Source: Acridotheres tristis (taxonomy: Eukaryota > Chordata > Aves > Passeriformes > Sturnidae). From it: a stretch of DNA of 64,000 nucleotides. The notes under the pieces are model-generated. The model saw only the letters and a list, made by a program, of their open reading frames with translations, had not been told where the DNA came from and made no database searches. Shown one piece after another: positions 23,563 to 37,157 of the stretch. The stretch spans positions 10,109,444 to 10,173,443 of the forward strand of contig CM072896.1 of assembly GCA_037013685.1 (NCBI GenBank), in the 5' to 3' direction. The position numbers and the translations under genes are program-made. The first letter of the stretch is position 1. Each line of letters starts with the position of its first letter.

Positions 23563-25465
23563 GTAATTGGGATTTTAGGAGGTTTATGATACTGATATTC
23601 AGTGCAATGTGAAAAAGCTTAATTGTTTTTAATTGAGCAGTAGTATAATAACCATTTTCTTTCAATTAAAAATCCTTTTGGGTCAAAGGCACTCACAAAT
23701 CCAAAATGGGTTTTTTTATGGTTAATTTTCCTCAGTTTATTTCAGTTTTGATAGTTGGAGCCTTTCTCTGAGCCCTTCTCTGTGATTTATATTTCTGAAC
23801 TCAAAGAGTGCATATAGTTCTGTCATGACATCTATAGAACTAAATAACTGAGGCAATACTTTCTAATGTATCATTTCAAGCATGTGTTATTAAAGCTTTG
23901 CTTTGCACAGTCAAATGAGCTAGCAGAAAAATCAATAAGAACAGTGGAAAACCTATTTTTCCTGTATTACACTGTTGGATAACAGGTAAACAGCTCATAG
24001 TTCTTGTAGGAGGACCAGCATAAAATCCTGAAGAGCAGAAAATCAGTTTTATTTCTAGCAAGATAGCCTGTGTATCAAAGTATATATAAATCCTGAAGCT
24101 TCTGTAAACCATAGATGTGTGCAAGTAAATAAAGTGAAAAGAGCTTTCTAAAGGTGGGAGAGAGCATCAGCTTTCAAAAACAAATAGTTTGCAGGTTACC
24201 CATCCAAGAAGAGGATGCTGCTATTTCACATTTAAGAAATGTACTCCTGTCTTAAGGGACACTTTTCAAAATTAGTATTTTCTGTCTTGATTTATACGCC
24301 TTTAGTTTCTTCTTCTTTTAAGAAGCTTCCCCTTTATAAGTGAGAATTATCAACTGCTCTTTACACATTGCTCTTAGAAACTGAGTTTCTCTTCAGAGAA
24401 GTGCAATTGCTACCTGGTTTCAATCTAGCCATTGAGAGGGAAAAATATATTTCTAAATTGTAGTGAAAGCTGTTTAAGAAAGGAACACTGACTCAGTCAC
24501 CATTGGAACATAACATTCAAGAGAACTTCTCATTCCTTCAATCGTGTCTGACAGTTGATGTTATTTTAATACAATTACTCCTCTTTAAAGTTTGCTCAGA
24601 TAATGAAGATTCTCAGATAATGCTTCCAATTTGATTGGGATGTGAATGTTCCAGGACTTATACTTGGGCTTTTGAAGTCAGGTCTGTTTTGATGACTTCT
24701 TTTTTATGCTATTTGAGAGATATGCAGATCTGAACAATAATTCATTTTACATTTCAACACATGACAGTCATTTAAGTTAAGCCTTTTCCCATGAGCAAGG
24801 AAGGTGTTTTGTATTTTAAACTCTTTTTTTTTTTTTAGAAAATGTTAATGGGTCTGACAGCAGTGAAAAATACAAACTGCAACCAAACTAGATTTGTTTT
24901 ACACTGAAGAGGAAGATGGAAGTTGTTACCATGGACACAGGTGAAGCACATGAGACAAGGTGGTTGTGTGCAAAAAATACCCACAAAAATATTCAGCTCT
25001 GTTCTTGGGCTTAGCATTAGGATATCAGGGAACTGAAGTAAGAGAAAAACACAAGGAAGCAGAACAAGTGCTAGAGAGGCATGAGGCTATGGACATGAAT
25101 TGATCCAAGTGGAGGCTGATGGGGTGAAGAAGTTGATCTCCTCTTAGTGCCTGGTTGCTGGAGGTACAGGCTCTCAGGGCAGCATGCTCTCTTGTAATCC
25201 ATTTCAAACAAAACTGTGGGTCTAATTCAAGCAGGCTGATTAAATTGTTTATATTGTTATACTAATTTATGCTATTACACTAATTGCTGCTGGCTGCTTT
25301 GCCTGAGAGGCGCCGGGAGAGAGCACACAGCTGCTCATCTGGGCAGGCTGGTGACCTCTCACTGGAGCAGCACAGAACCATCATGGACAGAAATGTCTCG
25401 AATCGTGCCAGCACAAAGCTTTAGACAACAGGAAAATGAATTAATCACGAAATAATATAAAATTA

Positions 25466-25488
25466 TTAATCATTATTATTATTATTGT
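25466..25488 (+). repeat. (ATT)n simple repeat against a splice acceptor
   Basis: A run of ATT units occupies the position normally held by the pyrimidine tract of the exon at 25491. Half of its bases are T and there is no C-rich tract. Length changes in this microsatellite would move the branch-point spacing. Confidence 0.6.
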
Positions 25489-25490
25489 AG

Positions 25491-25605
25491 TATCCAAAGG
25501 ACTATCAGAAAGAGCTCCCTGCTCCACTGGCCTCTGATCCAAACAGAGAAGTACCCAATTGCTCCTGTAACCTGAAAGCCTCATCGGGAACATGGGCACA
25601 AACAG
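25491..25605 (+). CDS. Exon 9 (phase 0-1, 115 bp)
   Basis: This 115-bp segment lies between ATTATTATTGTAG and CAG/GTACAA. Two frames carry stops and the third is fully open: YPKDYQKELPAPLASDPN, then REVPNCSCNLKASSGTW, then AQT plus one base. GC is well above the flanking (ATT)n-rich intron. Its single leftover base G joins the AG at the start of the exon at 45221 to make a Glu codon. The acceptor tract is an (ATT)n run rather than pure pyrimidines, so recognition may be weak or regulated. The Pro- and Ser-rich composition suggests a flexible region. Confidence 0.6.
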
Positions 25606-27871
25606 GTACAATGAACTGCAAATAAGGTATTTATCTCCAATCCTTGTTTCAGAGAGGCGTAGGTGTCTGCAGAGATCAATCTGTGTAATACACTTGCATG
25701 AGAGAGATAATGGGCTGGTCTATTTTTAAAGGGTAGTTTTCTTTACGTTGGTTATTGAACCTACCTCTATTTTAGTGAGGAGAACTTTGACTTTACAGGA
25801 AGAATAAAAGAGTTTACTTATGAAAAAGGTGAGAAAGTCGTGCCACAGTGTCTCAAAAAATCCCTGCTGCTGCAGAGTCCCCCCTGCACTGAAGGGAACC
25901 TGCCAAATCCTTTGCTGCCCATACAGGGCACAGAAAACAGAGGAGTCTTTCCTTCCCAGGCTGTTTTTGTTCATATTCTGTTTATTGTGATGGACATATC
26001 ACGACGTTTGTCCTGACAAAGTGATGTTGCTGTGCAAGCCAAGTGCCAATCCATGTTTTCAGCTTTTTCTAAAGACTAACAACAGGATGCTGTCAGGAGG
26101 CCACAGTGGGGCAGGGGGTGGCACAGGGCAATTTCATTTCATACTGCTTATTTCTCTGAAAACCATATTTCAGGTAGAAAATGAATATATTTGACGCTCT
26201 GAGCATCATCAGGAACGGAATGGAAAGGAGAAAATTGTTTGTTTTGTAAGAAAATGAGCAAAAACTGTTCTGAGCCCCATTTGTTATGGGCAGAAGTTGA
26301 TATAATATCCAATATGATCAATAACAGTGCTGTACATGCTCACGAGCTGCTAATGATCAGCAATAAGCAATTAGAAATAAAATTTGGCAGGGAAAGGAAG
26401 CACAAGGAAGAAACCTTCTATTCTAACTATGCAAAATCAGTTTGAAAATTTCATCTATTTTGTGGGAGAAGCTAAATAATTTCTACACCACATAGTGGAT
26501 TTCTTTCTTCTAAGAACCGAGGGAATAAAACCTTTTTTTTTCTTGAACAAATTAGCTTACCCAAGTTTCTGCATATTTTGTTCAACTGCCTTAGAACTGC
26601 ATCTATATTTTATCCACAGGAAAGGACTAGAGCAGGATCTCAGGTCATTTCCTCACTGATTTAGTTAAAAGACACTTCAGAGCTATAATAAGGATAAGCA
26701 GGGCAGAAATCTCAAGAGTCTGGCACAATCTTACACCAGCTAGGATGCAAGATTTTTCAAAAATCATTTATTCTTCATTAATTATTCCTTCAGCTGGTAG
26801 AATCCAGAGAACTGTATCAGGTTCTGTGCACTATTACATAAAAACTCCACAAATGTAAATGTGTGGATGAGGAGTGAGTGAAGGCTCATGTGGGTTGATA
26901 TCCATACTGGAACACAGTACAGAAGGCACTCCATGGGTCTCACATACAAATATCCATGGAACAAAGTGAGTAGTTAAGAGAAAAAAAGTCCTAGAAAGTT
27001 AATTTTCTTTTTTTCTTTTCTGTCTCACTTTAGAAAGAGAGAAAGTCATAGGAGTGCAGAGAAATTTTGGTCCAGTTTCTCTACCCAGAGGTCTCCAGGG
27101 TTTCCAGAAACAGAGTCACTCTCCTGTCACTTTTCCCCAGAAGGTCCCATGTTCACTGCAACAGGACTCATATAATGTCAGTATGTCCATGAGTCTCCCT
27201 TTTCTCATACAAAGAGGAAGAAATATATATGGACTATAAAACCCATGTAAATTACATTACATTATTAGTGTGATAAACCCAAGTTTCCCAAAGTCAGGCC
27301 ATCTGCATGAAACTGAACTGTTGATCCTTTGTGTACAATGTGTTCTATTATTCATTATTATAATCAAGAACAATTGTACTATGCTTTATAGGTCTCCTGC
27401 TTCATTAAGTCATAAAATTAACAAAGCTATTAGTACTTTATCTCTTAATTTTTCAATTTGTGGCAAATTTACTGGTGATGATTCCAACCCTAGAGTTAAT
27501 GAAAAATTGCTACAAATAAATGATCTTTCTGTGGTGCTGCTCCTAGTTAAGGATACAGACTCCTTTTCAGAATGTTGGGTAAAGAAGTGTTGCATGATCT
27601 TTTACAATACAGAGTGAGTAAAGGAAATGTGTACTTCCATGGTCACCATCTAACTGAGATTTACTGGGCCCATTGCTAACTTAGGCTTTCAATTGTATGA
27701 ACTGCAGGGTACAGTGATATCAGTCAGACAAGGGTGTTCAGACGTAGACAACCCAAAAACAAGATAAAACCCCCCCTATTTCAAATCAGACTTTCTGTGC
27801 CATAACGAGAAACACACAGTGTTTCCCAAATTGTGACTAATTGGGAAAAGAAAGTGATTTCAGTGACTTAC

Positions 27872-28007
27872 CAGGTGGACTTGACCCTGTTATGAGATAT
27901 GGCAACAGCAAGACCTCTTGGCAAGGAGGACCCAGGGTTTTATCCACAATAAAAACAAGATGTATATAAGGCTCAGAGGAGCAGAGAAAGAGCTGAGATC
28001 TGTGGTC
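27872..28007 (-). CDS. Antisense exon-like segment inside the long intron (136 bp)
   Basis: On the minus strand a GAGCTTCCTCAG acceptor and a CCTG/GTAAGTCAC donor bound 136 bp with an open frame. It reads DHRSQLFLCSSEPYIH, then LVFIVDKTLGPPCQEVL, then LLPYLITGSSPP. The donor is very strong. No partner exon was found on this strand. It could be an exon of an antisense or nested transcript, but a single good-looking segment in 20 kb of intron is expected by chance. Confidence 0.15.
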
Positions 28008-31000
28008 CTGAGGAAGCTCTGAACCACTTCGAGATACTAATTTTGTAAGCAAGAATCAATGAGTAGATCTTATTGTCACAAAGTGTTAGAGGAGTGACTT
28101 GGACCAAGGGTAAACACTCTGGAAATGGGCCTGGGAACATAAAACAGGCTGGAAAAACAATACCCAAGTAAGAACTAGCCAACAGTTTACCCTTAGATTT
28201 AAAAGGAATCTATATAAAAACTGTCTTGTCCTCCTAGATTTCATCATGGTATCAGGCTTGCTGGACTAAGCAAGAATCCTTTTGTCACACACAACTTGGC
28301 ATGACTGAAATGCTGTAGCATTGCATACAGCACCCTAACAGACTATACTGACATGCAAAACAAAGGCATATACTATTTTTATCCTTAAGAAATTTAATTA
28401 ATTAAATCTACACTCTTTGAATTTTGCTACTGAGCGTATTATTAGATTACTTTCAAATATTGAGGCTGAAACAAGCATAAAAGTCTCGAAAGTTTTTCAG
28501 AGTGTGATAGAATTTCAGGCAATTTTTCAGTCAGATTGAAGGCAACAGCTCGATGTTTACCATTGTGAACACAGTATTAATTCTTTGTCTTTTTGGGATT
28601 GTCTCTGAACTCAATGTATTTGAACTGTAACTGCTCAACACTAATTCATGTCATTGAACAAAAAAATATGAAGTAGTTATTTTTTGAAAAAGAACAGTTC
28701 TCCCATCACTGGTTTTCTAGTGATGGAGTGTCTCTAATCTTTATTCTCCTTTATGTGAACTCAGCTAGAAGTTAACCGTTTTAAGGCTCCAGATTTATTT
28801 TCCCTTTATTTTTAGTAGTGAGACAAGAGAAGTGACTGTCTGAAGTCATAATGTACAAACACGAAGTGTAAGGGAAATTGGAAAAAATCCAAGATTGTTC
28901 TGTGCTGTGAATTTAATGATTATAGTATGAAAAACAAATTGCAGCTTTTTGATACTTTCCTTACAATTTTCCTTCCTATTCACTCACATTTTCTGTTCAA
29001 GTATAGACATTCTTAATTAATTATGGATTATTGTATTTACATGTTAAATTCATTGTATTGCTTAAGTCTGTAGCAATTTGCTATTAAATTGAACATGAAG
29101 TGATAAATGGACAAGCAATTCCATTAAATTTCTCCAATGGAGATGTTTTATTATGGAATGGAAATGATTCCTTCAGTTGATGACATTAAGGCTGGTGGTA
29201 TGGACGAACACAAGAGATATTTCTTCATTTTCCAAATATATTCAAATGTATGTATTCAAAAAAATAGAGTGATCTTATCCACGAAGAAAAACAGAAACTA
29301 TACAGCACCAGGCAGCAGCAAGAAGCTAGGGAGCTGAAAAGGTGTCTGGAAAAGATGAGACAGTAGCAATATGTGCAGGATTGCATTTCCTCTAGCCAAC
29401 AGTACAGAGCAACCTTTGCTAGGCAGTGCTTCCCCAGGTGGGGCTGAGCCTGGCTTCTGCTGCAGTGACAGACAACTTCAGCAGCAGCTGGGTCCAGCCT
29501 CGTGTCATTCCCAGCTGCACCACTCTTTGTTCCCTCTGCTGGTGGGTCTGGCCCCCAGAAATGGAGCCTTTCCTGGATGCACACCTCTCTAAAACCTCTG
29601 TGTGGCTCCTTTTTCAGGCTAAGTAACCCTAAACTGGTGAGGAGAGAGGAGTGAGTTACCAGCAGCCTTGGCTTTGCCTGCTGTTTGATATGCACATTTT
29701 GTATCAGTGTGCTGCCATACATTAGAATAACAAACTCTCTTCAGCAAACTAAATTTTAACAACGATTTTTAAAGTTCAGTTATTGTTTTCCAATCTTTAA
29801 AGGCACAAATATTAGTAAAGCTATTACCTACTTGCTTGGCACCATCTTCCCTGATGATTAATGTATGCAATGTTTCTGCCACAGGCACAGCACAGCTTTC
29901 CAAGTAGCAGCAGGGGGTTGAAGCGAGATGTTAAAGAACATTTGTGCATGTAGCATTTAGTGACTACTTAGAAAAAAACCCATTTTTTTTCGTAATTGCA
30001 GAAAGTCCACTAAGGGGGAGGCCAGGAAATAAATGAAAGTAAGGATCGATCAATCTTTGGTTGAGCTGGAGTACAATTATTCATTCTTCTGACAGGATCT
30101 CTCCTGTGCATTTACAGGACTGTGTTTTAGGATGGTAGGCATGCATTAAACATGGGAAAAAATATACTTAATTCTTTCTATAAAGCATTCAGTTCAGGAA
30201 AATATTAACTGCAATATATTTTTTTTAACAAAAGAGAGGCTGCATGGTGAGCATGAAAGGGAGTGAGAGGGCTGGGAAGCAATATATGGCCTATAGCTGG
30301 GGTAGATGAGACAGAAGGTCAGGGCAGCAGCTCGGGAATAGGTAGAAAAACCCTGCTACAGCCTCAGGACGGGAGCTGGGGACCAGTCTAATCATCACCC
30401 AATGTCCACTGGACTCCCCATGTTTGCATTCCTCGTGCTGAGCAAGCAGTGAAGAGTAAATAAGGAGGGACTGCAGGCAGCTGCTTGTGGCAAATCCTTA
30501 CTGATACTGACATTCAGAGAGTATAGTGTGAATTTAGAACAATGCACTGAAAATACTAATAGTGCATTAAAAGTAATTATTTCTGTTTCTAGGCACACTA
30601 CTGAAGAAATACGTGTATTCTAAACTATAGTAACAAAAGTACACAAGTACACATTCTCCAAAGAGCAAGGCTCTCTAGTAGGTGCCTGGCTAGGTAATAT
30701 GAAGGCACTCAAAGATATATTTTACTCAAGCCTTAAATGTGACATTGCAAAGGAGCAAGAGTTTCATGAGGCACACAGGCCTGAGGAAATTCAGTGCTAG
30801 GGAGCACTGACCCATAGCATCATCATTTTATTACCTCCTCTCAACCCAAAAATGCAGCTCAAAAATCCTGCCAACAATTTGCAAAAATAATTGTCATGGA
30901 CAGGACCATGCTCTGGCCCATTTTAACTGATCATAAAAGCTGTGTTATTACAAACATGCCAGGAATTAACACATCAGCATTTTCCTGTATCTGCACAAGT

Positions 31001-31557
31001 AACCAATGTAATTGAATGTTATTCAGTGGCTACCTGAACTAACTTGGTGTCATGGTTTAAGTGTCACATACACAAAGTTTGCTGTTTCTGTTGCTTTTCA
31101 CCTGTGATCACTCTTCTCTCTTGCACTGCTTCCAGCCTGACCTGGGATAGAAGCCACAGCCCACCTGCAAGGTGCATCCCCTGCACACATCTGAAGGACA
31201 CGAGGGGATTCAGACAGGACTGGAGATTTCTGTTAACACTTCATGCTTGGAGACTCCTCTGGGCAGGTTTGTTACTTCCCTTCTACAGCAGGAGAGTTAC
31301 ATTTGGGCTCAGATGGTGGAAAATGAGCCCATAGTGTTTGAATTGAGGCAGGTCCTTGTTGGCATGTTTGGATAGCTGTTTCCTGCTGGAAGTAGTTTCA
31401 GCTAGGCTTGGACTAGGAAAAGTGCAAAACTGCTTCAACCACAAGGAAAAGGATTTATCAGTAATTCTTTGATATTTTCTCTCCAGATTGCTTCTACTTC
31501 AGGTCAAATGGACATAAGACTCAAGCTCCAATTCTGTCCCCCAGGAAGAGAGGGTGG

Positions 31558-32088
31558 TTGAGGGAGCTGTATTTTTGTGCAGGTCAGAAGCTGAGGAGTG
31601 ACCAAAGGCTTCTGTCCAGCTCTGTAGGAACTTGCCCTTATCGAGCGGAGAGCTGCAAGCTCCGAGCTTCCAGCACACACAAACAAGGGGTTTTAGCTTC
31701 CCTGGTAGGGAGCTGTGAGGACATTCCACACCAACAGTGCCCTTGCTTTTTATTTCTGTTTGCTCCCAAGCCTCCTAAACGTGGCTGTGCTGGCAAGCCT
31801 TTGTGCAGGGCTAAGGGAGCAGAGAGGCACGGAGCAGTGCCAGCACCACAGCTCTGCCCTGCCCAGCACAGCGTGTGCTCTGCTGCTGCCAGGACACCTG
31901 TAAAGCCCCAGGCACCTGTGATGGGGCTGAAGGCTTCTGGCTCCTTTGACTGGCCCATAACAATGACAGCAATCTCATATGTGCTGGATAGAAGCAGGCA
32001 GAGGTTGTTTATGTCTTCACAGGGAAAAAAGAAAACAACGTGTCTGAAATTCAGTGCAACTAATGCACATTTGTGGGAGAATTTTTAA
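31558..32088 (+). other. GC-richer patch with 176-codon ORF, probably non-coding
   Basis: The patch is open for 176 codons on the + strand and for 106 codons on the minus strand over 31638-31958. Overlap on both strands is what stop-poor GC-rich DNA gives by chance. The translated sequence is Cys-, Ala- and Pro-rich with no recognisable domain, no convincing splice borders and no repeat signature. It could be a degraded retroelement or a regulatory segment. Confidence 0.15.
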
Positions 32089-35000
32089 AATAATGATTCT
32101 GAACAGCATAAAATTAAATGTATTAAAATGAAATAACATATTTTACTGTTCAAATTATAGTGCGTGACCTTAATAAGCATTTCATTAAAAGCATGTTGAA
32201 AGTGAGTATTTTCATGTAAATTGCTCTGCTCCCTCACAATTAGCCAATTGAAAAATGAGTTAATAGCAGATTTTTAGTCATAAAAAATTCAGGTTTGTAA
32301 AAAGACTTGATGAATAACAAGTCTGTGGATCCCCTTTCTTTTACTCTGCACTCTGAGAGCATTGAGTTGAAGTTAGCAAATCCATTTCAACTTGGAGATA
32401 AGTCTTTCCATACCCTTTCATTCCTCCTTAATGATTAAAGGATTTCTCACTGATATGAACATTTCTTGTATGTTAAGTTGGTGAACTGTTATGTTACCTT
32501 TGATATGCATTTACGCTTCTTTAACTCACTCATATTTGTATCAAGATTATTTTAGTAGCCAAAGATAATTCATTGATATGTAGATGTGAATTAATGAAGA
32601 ATTCTTAATAGCAAGAAAAAAAGGAAATGTCATAAATTCAGTGGCATTCAATATCCTTTTGTGGGTCTTTTTACAAACATCATCCTTGACAAACATCTCA
32701 TATTAGACATTTTTTGGCTCAGAGACATTTGGGGTTCCTTTGGCAGAAAGGTTTTCCATTAATATTTTAAAATCTGATAGTAGAGACAGACTTTGTTTTG
32801 CAGAACTAATATAGACTTTTGTATAAGCTTTTTGTAGCATTGTCTTCAATATAAAATAGCAATTTAAAATCAGCTATGAAGGAGCTTCTTTGTTTTACCA
32901 GTCAGACTTTCAGACAGTTTCAAGAAGATGACACAGAGGAACTGAACGTCAATTCTAAATGTATTCATATGATGGAAGATCCAGTTTGCTTTCTTGTCTA
33001 GAGCTACTGAGACTCTGATTCAGGTCATGCCTTCAGTGTTTCTCATTTTAAATAATGAAAACAGCAGTATTTTCAACCTAGCTCAAAATTTAACTCTTTC
33101 AAATAAGTCTGTTTCAAAGGTCAGTGCTGAGATTTTCTGACCTGTCACAGTAAAAACAATTGAAAATTTCAGGAGAGTATAGTGGACTATGAAGGTACTG
33201 CACAAATGGAAACCACTGCTGTAGGGCCTCCAAGACAAACATCTTGGCTTTGTTCTTACACACAGATAAGTCCAACATTCTGCTTTGCTCAGATTCTAAA
33301 AATGAACTGAGCAGCTAAATTTGACTGTATTTTATTTTCAGCCTAAATTGTGCAATGCCATTACAAAAGGAATTCCTACCTATATGAAAAAAAACCAAAC
33401 CAAAACCACAAAAAGCCAAAACCTAAAATAAATTACTTGAAGTGAGACGAGAAAATGGATATATTTAAGAACTTTAGCAAAATGAGTCAGGGATGAATCA
33501 GCCACAATTCACTGATGTAGTTGTAAGAAAGATCTGCTGTTCCAGCTATGACACAGAAAGACAAAAGTTCCACATTAAAACTAAAAAAGTGAAAATAATA
33601 AGGATTTTAAACAGCAGAATGAAAAGTACTTTCCATAGAAAATTATACTAGAATTTATTTCTAGAAGCAGTTTCCAAATGCAGATACTGAATTCCTGAGA
33701 CAATTTGGTATCCTAAAAATAAGTTTAAATTCATACAGTTTCTGATGGCCACAGAACAGCTGAAGGCGTAGGACAAACCTATTTGTGTAGTCTGGGATGC
33801 TGGGACGGCAGCACCACTTTCTATATCTGTGCCATTTCAGCTGTGCCAGTGTAAGGCCTGAATGCTTCACATCCAAAGAAAAGTGTGGAAATAACTCTTG
33901 TCATTGGCACACACATACTTGCTAGAGCACAACTGTCTTGTGGAAACATATTATTGCTGGAGGCTGTTTATTATTTCTTAATAAAATTGAAATGCCAGTA
34001 CATTCCAGACGATTTCTTGCAGAATCATCTTGATTTATCTTCAATCTTTTCAAATTTTCTTGTCTGTGGTTGAAAATGATCTAAGCCTGGTCATTGATTC
34101 TCTTTCTATGATGTTGGTTGACATCAGCAGTTGGGTAGTCAAAACAATGCCATAAATAAACTTGAATTATTTTTAGATATGAAAATAACAGTAGTTAGAG
34201 ATCAGGCTGATGCTGCAAATGAACTTGAGTTATTTTAATGTGCACTGAAAATAGATAGAGAAAATGGAAACCGAGCTAGGGACGATGCTGTGACAAGAGC
34301 CCTGCTCAGCAGCAGCTCTGGTTTATATCTGAACTGTAAAGTACAGAGGGAAAATAAACACAGCTTATCTAAATAATAACCAAGCCATTTGATGTGAGCC
34401 TGCCTCTCTCCTTAGCTTATTTCCCTTTCTTGTCTGATGCTCAGTAAGAAGAATGAAACACAACTAATAGGTTTGGTCCAGAGGGCTGTGTGCTTTTTCC
34501 AGTTAGGGTGCTCCCACACAGATATATGTGGGCAACCCACTGTTCCAACGTGTCTGCTCCTCTTCTATTGAAACAAAATACTTCTATCTGTCATTTTTCT
34601 AAGATTTTGTAGAAAGTCTTTAGTGTATCTTGCTTAACAGTTTCTATTGTATTTTAAACTGCTGGAGCAGGATGGGCAGCAATCACTTGTAGCTCTGGGC
34701 CAGAAGGTTTTCTCACTCAATCCAGACAGCTCAGTCAGTACATGTCTGCAGGGTCTATCATTTATTTCAATAGCTATGGAAGTCAGTCACCTTTAATGTT
34801 GTAGTTACTATTTCACTGCTGGCTATATTTCAAATCACACCTTTAGCTAGGTGGTTCCTCCTGCTGTGGAACTGAGGAGGTGGGTGAGTGGGGACATTAG
34901 TGGCAATAGACTGAGCTCTGAGGCTGCCACCCAGCCAGCCCTGACAGCTCTGCAGCTGCACAGCCTGGCACCAGGGCTGCCTTGGATCTGCTGCCTGCAG

Positions 35001-36779
35001 AGCTGGGAGCAGCCCTGGAAGAGCTCCCAACAGAGGCTGTCCTGGATTATAAGTAGCTTCATACAGGCACTTCTCTAACTCTGCTGCAAGTCTAGATTTT
35101 CCAGTAATGTTAGTACCTTTAGCATGATCTTCTGATTTATTTCATTCAGCACAGGCTGTATGATACTAGACTCTTTAAAATATAACAAACCTGTTTATTT
35201 AGGATATGCTGATAAATAACTCCAATTATCCCGATGTAACTCATGACAACACTTCTGGGAATGAAATCTCTACAAACACGTGCAGCAGTGTGTGGCTCTT
35301 AGCTCAGTGCTGGTTTCAAGAGACTTAACAAAAGGTAACTACTGAACCTCATATCCTCATAGGAAAAGTTTGGTTATACTTTGAAAAAACAGATAATGTG
35401 AAGGAACAAAGATATCTTTTATTTTGGTGATATATAAAGGAAGAATGTTTCTACAAAATACTTTTTATAGAGCATTGTGTATTTTTACCACAATTATGTG
35501 AACTGCTAAAATCAAACCTCTGCTTTGAGTGTTGTCTGTTCTAAATGGTTTGAAACTTCTTCTGTTTCCCTAGGAAATGGCAGTCTTTCCTACTTACTTT
35601 AAATTTTAAGCCATAAAGAAAGTTACTAAAATGACTTTCGATCTGTAAAATTTTTAATGGCTCACTGACATTTTACAGCAAAATGGCAAGGAAGTATTCA
35701 GCCATTAGGATTCTTTTGCCTTTGTTTTGGGTTTTATTTTGAGTTTGGTTTTTTTTTTTAACATTAAGTGAACAGAAATAGGTAAGTTAAAGGGAGAAGT
35801 AAGAATTACATTCTTACCTACTGAGAAGCAAGGTTGCAATATTGGGAACCACTAGAGATGCTAAGTTCAAAATACAGTAATTCCTCACTGTTGTTGTGGC
35901 AAATTGCAAATTTAATGATCTCAATCTAATCTTGCTTATTGAGGCAATGGAACTTCAGAACTCTGAATTTTTTCTCATGTCTAAATATCAAATCAGTTTA
36001 TTTCTTTTTTACATATAGCTATTGAACGAAAAGCTAAAACCAAATTAGCAATATAACTTAACAAGTTTCAGAAGCTGGCCACCCTCATTGTCTTAGTTCT
36101 GCGTGGTTCATGTTTAGTTACAGTTTCTGTTGTTTGTTTTTCATTCCCATTTCATCTGGGGATGAAAAGTCTAAGAATTTGTTCAGTTATGATGACCATT
36201 ATTTGCGATGACAATAAAAGAAGATTATACAAAATAGAAAATAACAAAGAAATGCAAATTGGCCTTGGCGACTGGACAAATGTATTGAACTATTATATTC
36301 TGTATTCTAGAGATTTTTATGTCAGCTTTCTCTGAAGGTAAAATGGTAAAGTTAAAAGATATGTAATCTCCAGTAACAAGGAAAATCTTCAGAGCTTGTG
36401 TCACTGCTGCTTTTCATATAAGGACTTTTCTTACAATTAAATTATAGTTTTAAACATTTTTACTATGTCTGTAGCTATTTGTCCACTCATCTTGTACCTG
36501 TAAATTGTTGATAAATTCTGAAAAGGTTGGTCCACAACATAGTTCCACTGTTACCTTCAGTGAGTGGAGAATATTTTCTTTATAGTGGCAGTTGATTGAG
36601 CGTAGGAGATGTCTGGACTATAATCAGTGTTCTCTGAAGGTTTACAGTCCAGTACTGTCTCACTCAAGTTTGTCATGACACGAATTTTTCCTGTATAAAA
36701 ATTGTTGCATTAAAAAAAAATAGAATGTAGAGATCACTGGGTGGTTTTGGGTGGGAGGGATGTGTGTTTGAACCAGAAT

Positions 36780-37157
36780 TCATGAAGGGTTTTTGTAAGA
36801 CCCACTCAGCACAGAACAACAGGTCCCGGTAGGGAATGCTCTTTGTGGAAGTGAACTGGTGTGCACATTGTTGTTCAATAGCAAGGGAGATTTAGCTGAT
36901 ACTATTTTTAAATGCCTGTGTATGTTGAAGACTGGAGGAAAGGTAATGGGCACTTCATATAAATCTTCAAATTTCACAACAAAGAAAGAAATATTACTCA
37001 TTGTATTTGAAAGCAATCCCACCTTCCTGAGAGCTGAAATAAATGGAGAGTCCATTTTTGGTTTTGGTTTGATGTATGTTATCCATGGTAACGCTAAGGA
37101 TGGGGATGAAGTGAATATTGTCACATAAAGGCTGATTGTGTGATAACTCTGGCACAA
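36780..37157. other. Doubly open block of about 380 bp
   Basis: The minus strand is open for 125 codons over the whole block. The + strand is open for 89 codons from 36859 to 37128. Unlike most long ORFs here, this block is not GC-rich, so stop-free reading is less expected. On the + strand an ATAG acceptor at 36882 and an AAG/GTAATG donor at 36942 could bound a 59-bp exon (KGDLADTIFK then CLCMLKTGGK), but its phase (2-0) does not fit between 25605 and 45221. No family is recognised. Confidence 0.15.

Noticed and set aside
29225..29722. 165-codon minus-strand ORF
   Set aside because: It overlaps open frames on the + strand, lies in a GC-richer patch, has an implausible Cys/Ser-rich translation and no splice or promoter support.
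31045..31065. GTCATGGTTTAAG as the start of an avian LTR
   Set aside because: Only about a dozen bases resemble the start of some passerine LTRs. The following sequence does not continue the match.
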